Assembly (NCBI GenBank): GCA_963974215.1
Contig: CAXBBL010000005.1
Location: forward strand, 62,001 to 126,000
Source: Croceimicrobium sp963974215
GTDB lineage: Bacteria > Bacteroidota > Bacteroidia > Flavobacteriales > Schleiferiaceae
Length of the DNA: 64,000 bases
Direction: 5' to 3'
The translations under genes were made by a program, and so were the position numbers. Within the stretch, counting starts at the first letter, position 1; every line of letters starts with the position of its first letter. The notes below the pieces were generated by a model. It saw only the letters and a program-made list of their open reading frames with translations, ran no database searches and was not told the DNA's origin. Below, piece by piece: positions 34,150 to 43,730 of this stretch.

Positions 34150-34584
34150 ATGAAACCAATCAACTACATTAAAAAAGGCGAAGGCGAGAACTACAATTAC
34201 AGCCAAGACCATTGTTTTATAAAACTGTCGTCGCGCGAAACCAAGGGTGAATTATGTTTAATTGAAGATAGCCTAAAACCGGGCTTTCATTTAAAGCGTC
34301 ATCATCATAAAGTAATGACTGAGATTTTCTACATGTTAGAAGGGGAGATGGAACTCATTTTCGATGCAGAAACGATAACCTTAAAGCCAGGTGATACCAT
34401 AACGGTGGCGCCCAATGTTTGGCATGAGGCTCTTTGCAAGGAAGGCGGTAAAATGCTGACTCTCTTTAAAAATGGCGAGTTCGACGTGTTTTTAGAAACT
34501 CTTTCTAAAATGACGGCCGATGATTTTGCGGATCCAGCTTTAATGCGTTCGGTATCGGAGAAATACGACATCTACGAATCTTAG
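34150..34584 (+). CDS. Cupin domain protein
   Basis: This 144-residue protein has one cupin barrel. Motif 1 is GFHLKRHHHKVMTEIFYMLEG (about 45-65), with metal-binding histidines and Glu; motif 2 is KPGDTITVAPNVWHEA (about 80-95), with the last His. Such proteins bind a divalent metal and act as small enzymes, epimerases or ligand binders; the substrate cannot be predicted. The ATG is preceded by TCTTTTCGTAAATTACC with no other start near. It lies alone between non-coding gaps. Confidence 0.85.
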   Translation: MKPINYIKKGEGENYNYSQDHCFIKLSSRETKGELCLIEDSLKPGFHLKRHHHKVMTEIFYMLEGEMELIFDAETITLKPGDTITVAPNVWHEALCKEGGKMLTLFKNGEFDVFLETLSKMTADDFADPALMRSVSEKYDIYES

Positions 34585-34817
34585 CATAAGCTTTTGATGG
34601 TTTAGTCGATTATTTACTTGTGCACAAAGCTTTCTTTTTAGGTCCTAAGTATAGGGGAATTGAATGTCTTTCGCCCCGGGTTTTATACTAGCGCTGGCAG
34701 ATTGCTTATTTAAAACCTGAGTTCGGCTTTAAACAGAAATTGTGATTAATAGATCAATGTTTGCTTTTAATGCTTTTGGGTAATACTTTAGAAGCCTGAT
34801 TTAATAAACCAACAATC

Positions 34818-36902
34818 TTGCTTCATTCTATTCCAAGGCGCACTTTAAAAATCTGTCTTATTGTTTTTTCTGTTTTTGTTTCTTCGAGCGCATCTGCGCA
34901 AGCGTGGGAGGAAAGCACCTGCGCCAAGGCTGCCCGAGTTTTAAAGGTGATAGAGGAGTTGCACTTTGCGCCCAAATCCTTTAACGACAGTCTCTCGGCG
35001 GAAATATTCACTTTATTTACGAAGGGATTAGATGCCGATGGAAGCTTCTTTACAGAGAAGGATATACAGTCTTTAGACCTACTGGTGCCGGAGCTTTACA
35101 GACAGATAAAAGATAGTACTAGTTGCGAGTTTATCGCTGCAGTAAATTTGATTTACGGTCAACGCCTACAGTCTTTTGCCACATTAATAGAAGCTTCTAG
35201 GCAACAGACATTAGACTTAAAAACGCGGGCTAATTTCAAAGAAAAAACCACGGGCCAAAATTTTAAAGAGCAGGAATGGCAAAGCTATTGGCAAAACTAT
35301 TTTCAGATGCGTGTGCTTTTTGCGCTCGATGCAGGTAGCGATAGCCTTGTGAATGCAGGGCTTCCATCATCCGTTGTAGTTCAGGCGGTGCAGACCAAGG
35401 TGGCGGAAGGAATTTTATGTCGCCTGCAAGATCGCATTAAGCGTGAGGATTTGCGTTTACAATATTTAGAGGAGGAGTTTTTGGATGCGGTGACTAAAGT
35501 TTTTGGTCCGCATAACAGCTATTTCAATCGCGAGCAGGAGCAAGATTTTAAAGTATCCTTAGCGGTAGAAGCGCGTAGTTTTGGTTTCGACTTTTATCGT
35601 AATGATCTGGATCAGTTGGAAATTAGCAACGTAAATCCCGGTGGCTCGGCCTGGAATTCGAATGCTTTAAATGAAGGAGACGTAATTGTTAGTATCAATA
35701 CTGGCACTGAAGAGATTAGTGAATTCAACTGTTTGTCAACAAGCCTCTTGCGCAGTCAATTAGGGAATAGTGAGAAACTAGAAATTGTGGTGCGTAAGAA
35801 AAGCGGGGAAGAAAGTAGTATTGTCCTTGAGAGTAGTGTTAGTGCGGTAGAAGAAAATCGCATTCAAAGTTTTATTCTCGCAGGTACGCGAAAAATTGGT
35901 TACATCTATTTGCCGTCTTTTTATGTGGGCGACGAAGAGTCAGAAATAGTGAGTGGTTGCGCCACCGATATTGCGCGCATTCTCATTCGCTTAAAGCGAG
36001 AAGGGATTGAAGGATTAATTCTCGATTTACGCGATAACGGCGGCGGCATGATGGGTGAGGCGATTCGCATGGCTGGTCTATTTGTAAATTATGGCGCATT
36101 AAGCATTTATTGGGACGGGAAAGAAGCACCGCTAACCTTAAAAGATCCTGATAAAGGTGTGGTTTACAATGATCCTTTAATTGTGATGATTAACAGTTTT
36201 AGCGCATCTGCCTCCGAGCTTTTTGCCGCGGCTTTGCAAGATCATATTCGCGCGATAATTGTCGGTAGCCCCAGTTACGGGAAGGCCACGGTCCAGCAGG
36301 TTATCCCTATTTCCTTTGCCGCCAATACGGATGAGGGTCCAGAGCCTGATGGCGCTCTTAAGCTTACGCTCGCTGCATTTTACCGAGCCACGGGCAGCAG
36401 TCACCAAAAAGAAGGGGTTATTCCCCATATTCATTTACCCGATTTTAGTGAGGCTTTGCCGTATCGAGAGGTTAACGAGCATTATGCCTTGGAAAACAGA
36501 CCTATCGTTAAGAAGACGTATTATACCCGTCTGCCCGATTTTCCTACCGAAAGTTTAGTGCAAAAATCACAAAGTCGCCTTGCGGTAGATAGCAGTTGGA
36601 TGGGCATTAAGTCCCTGCAATTGAAAGTTAAGGAATGGGATGAAGGACCGACGATTCCTCTAGGCTATTCTGATTTTAGAGCCTATTTAAACCAGAACGA
36701 TTTACAAGATGATTTCGATGCGATAAGTTTTGAAACTAGTCTTTACACCATTGAAAGACCCGCTTATTTAAAGGAGTTGGCGACCTATGGATTAGGTGAA
36801 GAGTTGGAGCAAAGTTTTCAGATAGAAAGTATTAGCGAAGACATTTATATACAAGAGTCGTATTTAATAATGAATGATTTTTTAACTACTAAAACCAAAT
36901 AA
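34818..36902 (+). CDS. S41 family C-terminal processing peptidase (Tsp-like)
   Basis: This protein of 694 residues uses a TTG start, followed by a signal peptide (about 1-28, ending SSSASAQA). Domains are: an N-terminal Tsp-type helical domain (30-240), a PDZ domain (about 253-330, with SFGFDFYRNDLDQLEISN and DVIVSINTG), and a S41 catalytic core. The nucleophile Ser and general-base Lys are visible in NSFSASASELFAAAL (about 456-470) and VGSPSYGKATVQQ (about 482-494). A C-terminal tail follows. It would cleave C-termini of periplasmic or membrane proteins. Its stop is two bases before the next gene start, so the two are likely co-expressed. Confidence 0.9.
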   Translation: MLHSIPRRTLKICLIVFSVFVSSSASAQAWEESTCAKAARVLKVIEELHFAPKSFNDSLSAEIFTLFTKGLDADGSFFTEKDIQSLDLLVPELYRQIKDSTSCEFIAAVNLIYGQRLQSFATLIEASRQQTLDLKTRANFKEKTTGQNFKEQEWQSYWQNYFQMRVLFALDAGSDSLVNAGLPSSVVVQAVQTKVAEGILCRLQDRIKREDLRLQYLEEEFLDAVTKVFGPHNSYFNREQEQDFKVSLAVEARSFGFDFYRNDLDQLEISNVNPGGSAWNSNALNEGDVIVSINTGTEEISEFNCLSTSLLRSQLGNSEKLEIVVRKKSGEESSIVLESSVSAVEENRIQSFILAGTRKIGYIYLPSFYVGDEESEIVSGCATDIARILIRLKREGIEGLILDLRDNGGGMMGEAIRMAGLFVNYGALSIYWDGKEAPLTLKDPDKGVVYNDPLIVMINSFSASASELFAAALQDHIRAIIVGSPSYGKATVQQVIPISFAANTDEGPEPDGALKLTLAAFYRATGSSHQKEGVIPHIHLPDFSEALPYREVNEHYALENRPIVKKTYYTRLPDFPTESLVQKSQSRLAVDSSWMGIKSLQLKVKEWDEGPTIPLGYSDFRAYLNQNDLQDDFDAISFETSLYTIERPAYLKELATYGLGEELEQSFQIESISEDIYIQESYLIMNDFLTTKTK

Positions 36903-36904
36903 AT

Positions 36905-37939
36905 ATGCAATTGATCTCACGCTTTTTTCTGGCCCTTTCCCTAGTATTTAGCCTCCCATCTCTTTCCGCTCAAAATACCCAAGCCGCGCTCGATTACATG
37001 CAAAATATTAATGAGCATTTGGGCGATGTAAAAGGAGAGACCTGGCGTTATTTGAAAGCAGCAACGCAAGGAAAAAGTGCTCGCAGGGTAGAGAATAAAA
37101 GGCAGCAATTGATCAGTGAATTAAAAGATGTAAAGTCTAAGATTAGTAAAACTTCAGCCTTTGATGGCGACGGAAGTCTACGAAAGGAAGTCTTAAGCTA
37201 TCTCGGTTTAACCATTACGGTAATTAAGGGTGATTTCGACAAGATATTGGATATGGAAGAAATTGCCGAGCGTTCTTACGACGATATGGAGACCTTTCTG
37301 CTTGCAAAAGATTTGGCCAATGCTAAACTGGATAGCGCTTTTGAGATTTTTTCCAAAGCTGAAGCCGACTTTGCTGAAAAAAACAATATCACTTTGGTAG
37401 AAGGCGAAAAAAGTAAACGCGATGAGAAGATTGCTAAAGCCAGTAAAGCCTTAAAATATTACAACGAAATATTCCTTATCACCTTTAAAGCCACGGTGCA
37501 AGAGTCTTATGTTTTGGATGCCTTAAACCGCAATGATCTTATTAGCTTGGAGCAAAGTACAAATGCTCTGGATATGGCCGCAAAAGAAGGCTTGGAGAAA
37601 TTGAAGACAGCGGAGAAATTTGGCAGCGACCCCAAGTTAATTTTGGCAGCTCAACAATTATTGGAGTTTTATACGATTGAGGCTAGCCGCGATTTCCCTA
37701 AAATTGTAGACTTCTATTTAAAGAAAGATAAGTTTGATAAGCTGGCTGCCATGATGGAAACGAAGAAGCAAAAGGACCTTACTCAAGAGGAAGTTGATGC
37801 TTATAATCAGGCGGTAAACGATTACAATAAAATGATTCCCCAGTTTAATACATTAACCGAGCGTTCTAATGAAAAGCGCGAACAGGTCTTAGATCGCTGG
37901 AACAAACGCGTGGAAGAGTTTTTTGAGACTCACGCTTAG
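36905..37939 (+). CDS. Exported helical protein (LIC11966 surface family-like)
   Basis: This 344-residue protein has a signal peptide (about 1-22, ending SLSAQ) and an almost all-helical, Lys/Glu-rich mature part. Segments such as LKAATQGKSARRVENKRQQL and DRWNKRVEEFFE recall a family of surface proteins (LIC11966-like) in Leptospira and Bacteroidota, but I hold this only weakly. It starts two bases after the S41 peptidase stop and is probably co-transcribed, so it could be a substrate or partner. Confidence 0.7.
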   Translation: MQLISRFFLALSLVFSLPSLSAQNTQAALDYMQNINEHLGDVKGETWRYLKAATQGKSARRVENKRQQLISELKDVKSKISKTSAFDGDGSLRKEVLSYLGLTITVIKGDFDKILDMEEIAERSYDDMETFLLAKDLANAKLDSAFEIFSKAEADFAEKNNITLVEGEKSKRDEKIAKASKALKYYNEIFLITFKATVQESYVLDALNRNDLISLEQSTNALDMAAKEGLEKLKTAEKFGSDPKLILAAQQLLEFYTIEASRDFPKIVDFYLKKDKFDKLAAMMETKKQKDLTQEEVDAYNQAVNDYNKMIPQFNTLTERSNEKREQVLDRWNKRVEEFFETHA

Positions 37940-38309
37940 GTCTTATTAATAGAAATTTAGCCAAGCTGTTTTCTGCCTTTTTTCGCTTTCCCAGATGCGC
38001 AAGAATGACAATCAGGGAAGGAATGTAGGCTATTTTAACAATGAATTTTACGCCGAACTAAGGTTAGCGGACTTATTGCTAGGAACAAAATTCTTGCGAC
38101 TTAATTTAGAAGGATCAGCTTCTGCCGAAAAACCTTGTTGATTAGCATTTAGTTAAGGCTGTTGTCAATAGGAGCGATAACTCTTAGCTTGACCTCTTTA
38201 TTGTTGACCGCTGCAACTACATGTTCCAGGCCTTGGCTTTTCTATTTATTGAAAATCTGAGATCTTATTTTATTGACGAGCTCAGTTCAGTTTTCGAACA
38301 GAAAAATTT
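37940..38309. other. Non-coding gap with short repeated motif
   Basis: No gene is supported. A copy of the motif ATTTTACGYCGAAYTMASGTTA lies at 38045-38066 (other copies at 34085 and 50108). Confidence 0.5.
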
Positions 38310-39161
38310 ATGATATTACTTACAGCGCTTTTAATCTTTTTTCTTGGAATTAAGATTCCATTATGGCTTTTAGGGAAGAAAATTCAAGATGTGAGGACCG
38401 AAGGTGGTTTAAAACAAATACTATTTGAACTGAGCGGATTGTTTTTTGCTTTTTTTATGGCCTTTATGATCAACATGGTTATTGGTCTAACTACTAAAGA
38501 ACGCTACCTGCTTACTGAAAATATGGTTTATGGCTTAAACTTCAGTCAAGCAGCGAAGGCTTTAGGTTTTGAGGATGGGGATAAGATCATTTCCATAAAT
38601 GGCAAAGAGCTAATAGTGTATGATACAATTCTGAGCAGTATCGTATCGCAATACGGAGATGTTAGAATTGGTCTTGCCAGAAATAATAACGATACGGCTA
38701 TTGTTTTAAATGATTTGGAATTATATAAACTTCTTATCGACGGTGATGAGCCACCTTTTACACCGATCTTAACGGATGATACGGTTAATAACCAAGGAAA
38801 TGATCTAATTTATAGCGAGCGAGATCGGGACTTCTCTGAGGCAGTTTCTTTTTTCACAATGTCGGTAGAATACGTTTTTAAGTTCGCTTCACAAATGATT
38901 GGTAAAAGGGAAGGTGAATATGTAATTTTGGAGGTGGTCGACCTAAAATCATTCATGCACCAGACAAGTCTCATGCTAGTACTTCTAGGGTTTTTAAATT
39001 TATTACCAATCCCGGGTTTAGGTGTAGGAAATGCTATGATAGCCTTAATTGAAAATAGAAGAAGAAAAAGGTTTAATCCCAAAATGATGAAATGGCTTAG
39101 GTATGCAGGTGTTGGGTTGATTTCGCTACTATTGATAATTAGAATCGTCTACACACCTTAG
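38310..39161 (+). CDS. S2P-like membrane protein without protease active site
   Basis: This 283-residue protein looks like a site-2 protease/RseP homologue that lost its catalytic residues. It has N-terminal membrane segments (about 3-20 and 40-62), a PDZ-like domain (about 74-135, AAKALGFEDGDKIISINGK), and a C-terminal membrane part, GFLNLLPIPGLGVGNAMIAL (about 226-245), equivalent to the NLLPIPxLDGGH motif of RseP. The zinc ligand Asp of that motif is replaced (GLGVGN) and there is no HExxH near the N-terminus. It therefore cannot be a metalloprotease as drawn. It may be a regulatory pseudoprotease. Homology is inferred from these motifs. Confidence 0.65.
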   Translation: MILLTALLIFFLGIKIPLWLLGKKIQDVRTEGGLKQILFELSGLFFAFFMAFMINMVIGLTTKERYLLTENMVYGLNFSQAAKALGFEDGDKIISINGKELIVYDTILSSIVSQYGDVRIGLARNNNDTAIVLNDLELYKLLIDGDEPPFTPILTDDTVNNQGNDLIYSERDRDFSEAVSFFTMSVEYVFKFASQMIGKREGEYVILEVVDLKSFMHQTSLMLVLLGFLNLLPIPGLGVGNAMIALIENRRRKRFNPKMMKWLRYAGVGLISLLLIIRIVYTP

Positions 39162-39347
39162 GCACTATTAGGCGCTAAGGTCTAGGCGTAAAATGCTTTT
39201 GGATCGTCATTACTATTAGCCTTTAATTTTTTTTACCGAAAGCAAATAAGCATTTAAGATGCGCCTACTGGGGAGAGATTAAGAGTTTCACAGGCACTAA
39301 TTTTCTAAATTGCCTAACCTTAATTTAATCTCTTAAAAACCAGAGCT

Positions 39348-39833
39348 ATGAAAAATGTTATCGCTGGAATCTTATTGCTTATTGCTCCCTCTCTAAAAGG
39401 GCAAACAGTACATAAAGAACCTGTCCTTAAAAAAAATTCGGTCTATTTTGAAGTAATTGGATACGAAACCCTTATTTACAATGTTGGTATTGAGCGGATT
39501 GTGCTGAGCGCTGGTAAACATAAGATATCTACCGCGGTGGGCTTTCAATACAATAGGAATGATAATACCGATTTCTCCCTTGAATCAAGTTTGAGTTTTT
39601 TACCTCAAGTGAGTTACTTATACGGGCACAAGCATCACCTTGAGTTGGGAGCTGGTGCATCTATTGAGTTAAAACCTTTTGTAGTTTACCCAATGAGAAT
39701 TGGCTATCGCTTCCAAAAACCCGCAGGAGGATTTCTGTTTAAAATAGCCTTTACGCCAATCTATTTTCCCAAAGTATTCTTCGGGTCTTCAATTCTCCCT
39801 TGTGGAAGCTTGGCGCTTGGTTATACTTTTTAA
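39348..39833 (+). CDS. Exported outer-membrane beta-barrel-like protein
   Basis: The 161 residues include a signal peptide (about 1-19, ending LKGQ) and alternating strands ending in an aromatic residue (SLALGYTF), as in small outer-membrane barrels. Segments such as HHLELGAGASIELKPF and YPMRIGYRFQKP show the alternating pattern. The specific role is not visible. It is flanked by intergenic gaps on both sides and has no operon partner. Confidence 0.65.
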   Translation: MKNVIAGILLLIAPSLKGQTVHKEPVLKKNSVYFEVIGYETLIYNVGIERIVLSAGKHKISTAVGFQYNRNDNTDFSLESSLSFLPQVSYLYGHKHHLELGAGASIELKPFVVYPMRIGYRFQKPAGGFLFKIAFTPIYFPKVFFGSSILPCGSLALGYTF

Positions 39834-39952
39834 TTGAGCTCGATGTGAAATAAATGGACAAGGTTCGTACGACTTTACTGGTGAATGCAAATCGCTGAAA
39901 GCATTACTTTAGTTTTATAGTTTAAATACCATTGCTCCAAATAATTTAACCC

Positions 39953-40489
39953 ATGCAAAAGCTCTCAAAGAAAGCTCTTATTGTTTTAATTGGTTTTCTA
40001 TTCTTTGGATTTGGTCCAGAATCCCAAAAAGACGACTCACATATTGACTGTTCCAGTCAGGCATGTTGGGGCGAATACAAAGGCGCGGAATTTATCAATG
40101 GTTCTGATGTGGCCCATCAGTTTTCTAACAAAATGTCCGCAACTGTAGGTGATCAGCTTAAAAATCTTTTTAAGAAGGGCGAATATTCAAAGGTGGACTT
40201 TGACAAAATTGTAATGACCACAAGCGGTATGGGCACTGGGCAAGTTGTTTATTCTTTGAAGATTCCTTTTAAAGCTGTTGATACAAGGTGTGAAGCTTAT
40301 ACCTCCTTTGATCATGTTGGTGGATGGAAACACGCTCCTGCTTTAGCGGCGAGGAAAAGACAGTTAGGCAAAGCTTTGATGCAGAATGATTCTTTAGATA
40401 TAAGCGATCTTAAAACGACACCTGAAGGACTGCAAGAGTATTGGATTCAGTGGAAAAATCCACACACTCAAGCCATGTGTGAGGAATAA
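39953..40489 (+). CDS. Exported hypothetical protein
   Basis: This 178-residue protein has a hydrophobic N-terminal segment (about 8-22) that serves as a signal or anchor, and two cysteines in HIDCSSQACWGEYKGAEF. The middle contains KIVMTTSGMGTGQVVYSLKI, which looks like a beta sheet. I recognise no family. It is probably periplasmic or outer-membrane associated. The next gene downstream is convergent. Confidence 0.6.
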   Translation: MQKLSKKALIVLIGFLFFGFGPESQKDDSHIDCSSQACWGEYKGAEFINGSDVAHQFSNKMSATVGDQLKNLFKKGEYSKVDFDKIVMTTSGMGTGQVVYSLKIPFKAVDTRCEAYTSFDHVGGWKHAPALAARKRQLGKALMQNDSLDISDLKTTPEGLQEYWIQWKNPHTQAMCEE

Positions 40490-40542
40490 CGTAAGAAATT
40501 TTGATTTAAAAGGTGTAGGTTCCTTTGTTCTTTCTAATAGAA

Positions 40543-40576
40543 AAACCCCTGTACTTCCTAGGAATAACAGGGGTTT
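40543..40576 (-). terminator. Terminator of T9SS gene at 40601
   Basis: A 10-bp stem, AAACCCCTGT/ACAGGGGTTT, with a 14-base loop lies 24 bases after the stop on the minus strand and is followed by TTTC. It may serve both convergent genes. Confidence 0.75.
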
Positions 40577-40600
40577 GTTAGTTAAAGTCAGAGTGTAAGA

Positions 40601-41401
40601 TTAGCTCTTAACCCAACGTATTTTTTCAGTGCTATTGTCTTTTTCAACTTGGATGAAATAAACACCACTGTTTAGAGCAGCAGCATCTACATCGGCTTGA
40701 AGACCATTAACATTTTGGCTGATAACAAGTTGACCAGTAGTATTAAATACCTTTAGACTTTTAATCATAGTCATGCTTTCAATATGGAATTCACCTTGGC
40801 CCGGATTAGGATAGATTTTCGCTGTGCTTGCTGCTGTTTCATTTAAGCCAATGCTAGCAGCTTCTCCAAAAACATTATCGAAATAAATAATTTGGTCTGA
40901 TCCACGGGCTTGGAAATCTGGGAAAACCACTAACTGATCGTAGTCTGGTGTTAAGCCAATATGAGATGAAAAGTCGAAGGTAAGTTGTTCCCACTCATTG
41001 ATTTTAGTGTTAGCCACTTTAATTTCTCCTAAAGACCAGCCGTCAGGGCGAACCAATTTAATACCTACGTCGCTAATTTCAGATTTCCACACCATGATGC
41101 GGATTTGCGCATTATTGGCGTTGATGTCGAAAGAGCCAGTACCCGCACCGTGCAAGGTTTCGCAACCTGCCCATGGTTGACCTGCTTGAAGCGCAGTAAA
41201 CTTAGCTACTGTAGCTGAGGTGTTTAGGCCAGTTGGATCTGGATTGCTAACAATCTCTAAAGCAGGGTTTAGGTCATTTTCAAAAACAGTCCATGTCCAA
41301 CTGCCGCCATCGCCGCCTGGTTCAAAATTAATGGGTCCATTTTGTGCAAAGGCAAAAACGGGTAGAGCAAGTGCTAAAATAGTTTTAGTAATTGTATGCA
41401 T
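40601..41401 (-). CDS. T9SS-secreted protein, single copy of a WAG-type domain
   Basis: From the ATG at 41401 the protein has 266 residues; the frame extends upstream but the chosen start gives a proper signal peptide (MHTITKTILALALPVFAFAQ). One domain (about 20-175) has INFEPGG, NPDPTGLNTSATVAKF and PWAGCETL, the same landmarks repeated three times in the divergent neighbour at 41861. Its sandwich-like strand pattern suggests a carbohydrate-binding role. A T9SS type A domain ends it (IYPNPGQGEFHIES). It is divergently transcribed from the paralogous gene across a 459-base gap. Confidence 0.8.
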   Translation of the reverse strand: MHTITKTILALALPVFAFAQNGPINFEPGGDGGSWTWTVFENDLNPALEIVSNPDPTGLNTSATVAKFTALQAGQPWAGCETLHGAGTGSFDINANNAQIRIMVWKSEISDVGIKLVRPDGWSLGEIKVANTKINEWEQLTFDFSSHIGLTPDYDQLVVFPDFQARGSDQIIYFDNVFGEAASIGLNETAASTAKIYPNPGQGEFHIESMTMIKSLKVFNTTGQLVISQNVNGLQADVDAAALNSGVYFIQVEKDNSTEKIRWVKS

Positions 41402-41860
41402 ATAGTTTCTTTTACACGCACCCTTTAGTGGGTTTGTTATGGTAAATATAACTATAAGTACGAAAATAGCAAGCTTTTTTTTAAAATGTCCAGTAAACAT
41501 TTCTAGGCTGTATTTTTATAGAGATGGAGCTGTGCTAAAAGCGGTTTTAGGAAGCTTATAACTTTTGAAGTGGCCATTTGATAGGCTTTTCCGAGCTAAT
41601 GAACTGCTAGGTTTTAGAGTGAATTTTGCTTTTTACGCATTAAGATATGGCGGAAAATAAAGGTTTTTGGAGGCTTTAAAGAAAAATATTTTTACCCTCT
41701 GCTTATAGTTGTTTTAACTACAAGTATTTTTTTTAGCTTGCGCTAGAATTGGTTCAAGTACTAAACAAGGATTTTCAATAGGGCATTTTCCATTATTGAA
41801 TAGACCAACAGTATGATACACCACAACGGCTATTTTTTGTCACTAAAATTTTTATAAAGA
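41402..41860. promoter_or_regulatory. Divergent intergenic region between paralogous T9SS genes
   Basis: This 459-base AT-rich gap must carry the promoters of both flanking genes. I do not see a clear TTTG-N19-TAnnTTTG pair or a strong palindrome. Confidence 0.35.
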
Positions 41861-43612
41861 ATGAAGAAAATTCTACTTTTTTTAGGTCTCCTTAGTTTCC
41901 AGCTGCTGCAAGCGCAAAGCTTACCCTTCGATTTTGAAACCGCAGCTACTAATCCCAGCTTCGTTGACTTTGATGGAGGAGTGGTAAGTGTTGTAGCGAA
42001 CCCCTTATCGGCAGGAGTAAATACTAGTAGCTCAGTAGCACGCATGGTGCGCAATGGCGGTGCTATTTGGGCAGGAAGTAAGGTGGTTTTGGCTTCCAAT
42101 CTTAGCTTTTCGGTGCTTACCAAAATTACGATGAAGGTATACACTACGGCTCCCGTGGGAACGGTTGTGAAAATGAAATTAGAGGGAGCTGGTGGTCCCT
42201 CGGTAGAAGTGGATGCTTTTACATCTGTTTCCGGTACTTGGGAAACCTTAGAATGGATTTTTGCTGGAACCCCAAATTATCTAAATGAAATTGCCTTTAT
42301 GTTCGATTTCGGAAACGTAGGTAATGGTAGCGCTAGTTCTACTTTCTACTTCGATGATGTAGCACAAGTGCAGGGTCCAACCGCCCCAACATTAGTGTCC
42401 TTACCGATTGACTTTGAGAGCGGTTATGTTGATACAGACTTTCTTAATTTTTCGGGTGCAGTCACTAGCATAGTAGCTAATCCAGTAAAAACAGGCATCA
42501 ATACGAGTGATACTGTAGCTGAATTAATTAGATACGGTGGTGATATTTGGGCTGGAAGTAAAATCTTACTTAATAATGAACTTGATTTCTCAACCATGTG
42601 GCATATCTCTATGAAAGTATATACCACAGCTCCAGTTGGAACTCGTGTGAAATTGCAGTTAGAAGAACCAACAGGAATGGAAAGTTTGGATGTTTTAACG
42701 ACGGTATCTGGTGCTTGGGAAACATTAACTTGGAATTTTTACGGTCAGCCTAGTAATACCTTTAATCGCATAGCTTTTTTATTCGATTTTGGAAATGTAG
42801 GCGATGGTACGGCTAATTCGACCTTTTTGTTCGATGATATTGAGCAGTTTGTAGGTCCTGCGCCTGCGCCGCCCGTTCCCGCTGCGATGCCAATCGATTT
42901 TGAGTCGAGCGTACAAACTTCAGATTTCATTAATCAGTTTGGAGCCTATACTACCATTGTCCCCAATCCAGCGCCGACTGGTATTAATACGAGCGCAACG
43001 GTAGCAGAATTCCTTAAAAGTGGTGGTCAAGTTTGGGCGCGTAGCTTATTACAATTAACAGCTAATCTCGATTTTTCTAATTTGAGTGCTATCACTATGA
43101 AGGTTTACACGGATGCGCCCGTGGGCACAACTCTTAAACTGAAAGTAGAAAGTACCAACTCGGGTGCGGCTAATGAAAAAGATGTAGTAACTACAGTTTC
43201 GGGCGCTTGGGCTACTTATACTTGGGATTTCGCTGGCGACCCTCCCGTCTATAACGTGATAACTTTTATGTATGGTTATGGGGTAGTGGGCGATGCTTCT
43301 CCTACATCCACTTTTTATATCGATGACATTATGCAGACAAATGCCAATGGGACAGTTGGTTTAGAGGATTTAAAGTCTGCTAATCAGCTTAAAGCTTTCC
43401 CTAACCCCGCCAAGGATTATTTTACGATCAGTGCAGGTGCAGAGATCATCCAAACCATTTCGCTTTATGATTTAATGGGCAATCAAGTTATGGAGATCAA
43501 GCCTAATAATACTACAACTAATTTAAATGTGGAAAATTTACCCACGGGTCTTTATGTTGCAATTGTTACAACCCCAACGGGAGAGAATAAAATTAAATTG
43601 CTAGTAGACTAA
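41861..43612 (+). CDS. T9SS-secreted protein with three tandem WAG-type domains
   Basis: This 583-residue protein has a signal peptide (about 1-18) and three copies of one domain (about 20-175, 180-335 and 345-495). Each opens with an IDFES/FDFET element, then NP...GINTS...VA, WAGSK or WARS, MKVYTTAPVGT, and a closing ATFxFDD-type strand. This order is typical of beta-sandwich modules found beside glycoside hydrolases in marine Bacteroidota, so a polysaccharide-binding role is plausible but unproven. A T9SS type A domain (about 505-583, AFPNPAKDYFTI) is at the end. It is a tandem-repeat paralogue of the divergent gene 40601-41401. Confidence 0.8.
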   Translation: MKKILLFLGLLSFQLLQAQSLPFDFETAATNPSFVDFDGGVVSVVANPLSAGVNTSSSVARMVRNGGAIWAGSKVVLASNLSFSVLTKITMKVYTTAPVGTVVKMKLEGAGGPSVEVDAFTSVSGTWETLEWIFAGTPNYLNEIAFMFDFGNVGNGSASSTFYFDDVAQVQGPTAPTLVSLPIDFESGYVDTDFLNFSGAVTSIVANPVKTGINTSDTVAELIRYGGDIWAGSKILLNNELDFSTMWHISMKVYTTAPVGTRVKLQLEEPTGMESLDVLTTVSGAWETLTWNFYGQPSNTFNRIAFLFDFGNVGDGTANSTFLFDDIEQFVGPAPAPPVPAAMPIDFESSVQTSDFINQFGAYTTIVPNPAPTGINTSATVAEFLKSGGQVWARSLLQLTANLDFSNLSAITMKVYTDAPVGTTLKLKVESTNSGAANEKDVVTTVSGAWATYTWDFAGDPPVYNVITFMYGYGVVGDASPTSTFYIDDIMQTNANGTVGLEDLKSANQLKAFPNPAKDYFTISAGAEIIQTISLYDLMGNQVMEIKPNNTTTNLNVENLPTGLYVAIVTTPTGENKIKLLVD

Positions 43613-43680
43613 TACTTATATTAAGACCAGTTTAAGGTATTATTGTACCTTCTCCTTTGGTTTTTCGAAGAAGCATAATT

Positions 43681-43730
43681 ATCCGTCTAGTATTTGCGAT
43701 AAGTTTTCGCAGATATTAGGCGGATTTTTT
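43681..43730 (+). terminator. Long G-U-containing terminator hairpin
   Basis: The arms at 43681-43699 and 43707-43725 pair over all 19 positions on the plus-strand RNA, three of them as G-U pairs, with a 7-base loop and a T run immediately after. It is the likely terminator of the gene ending at 43612. Confidence 0.8.
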
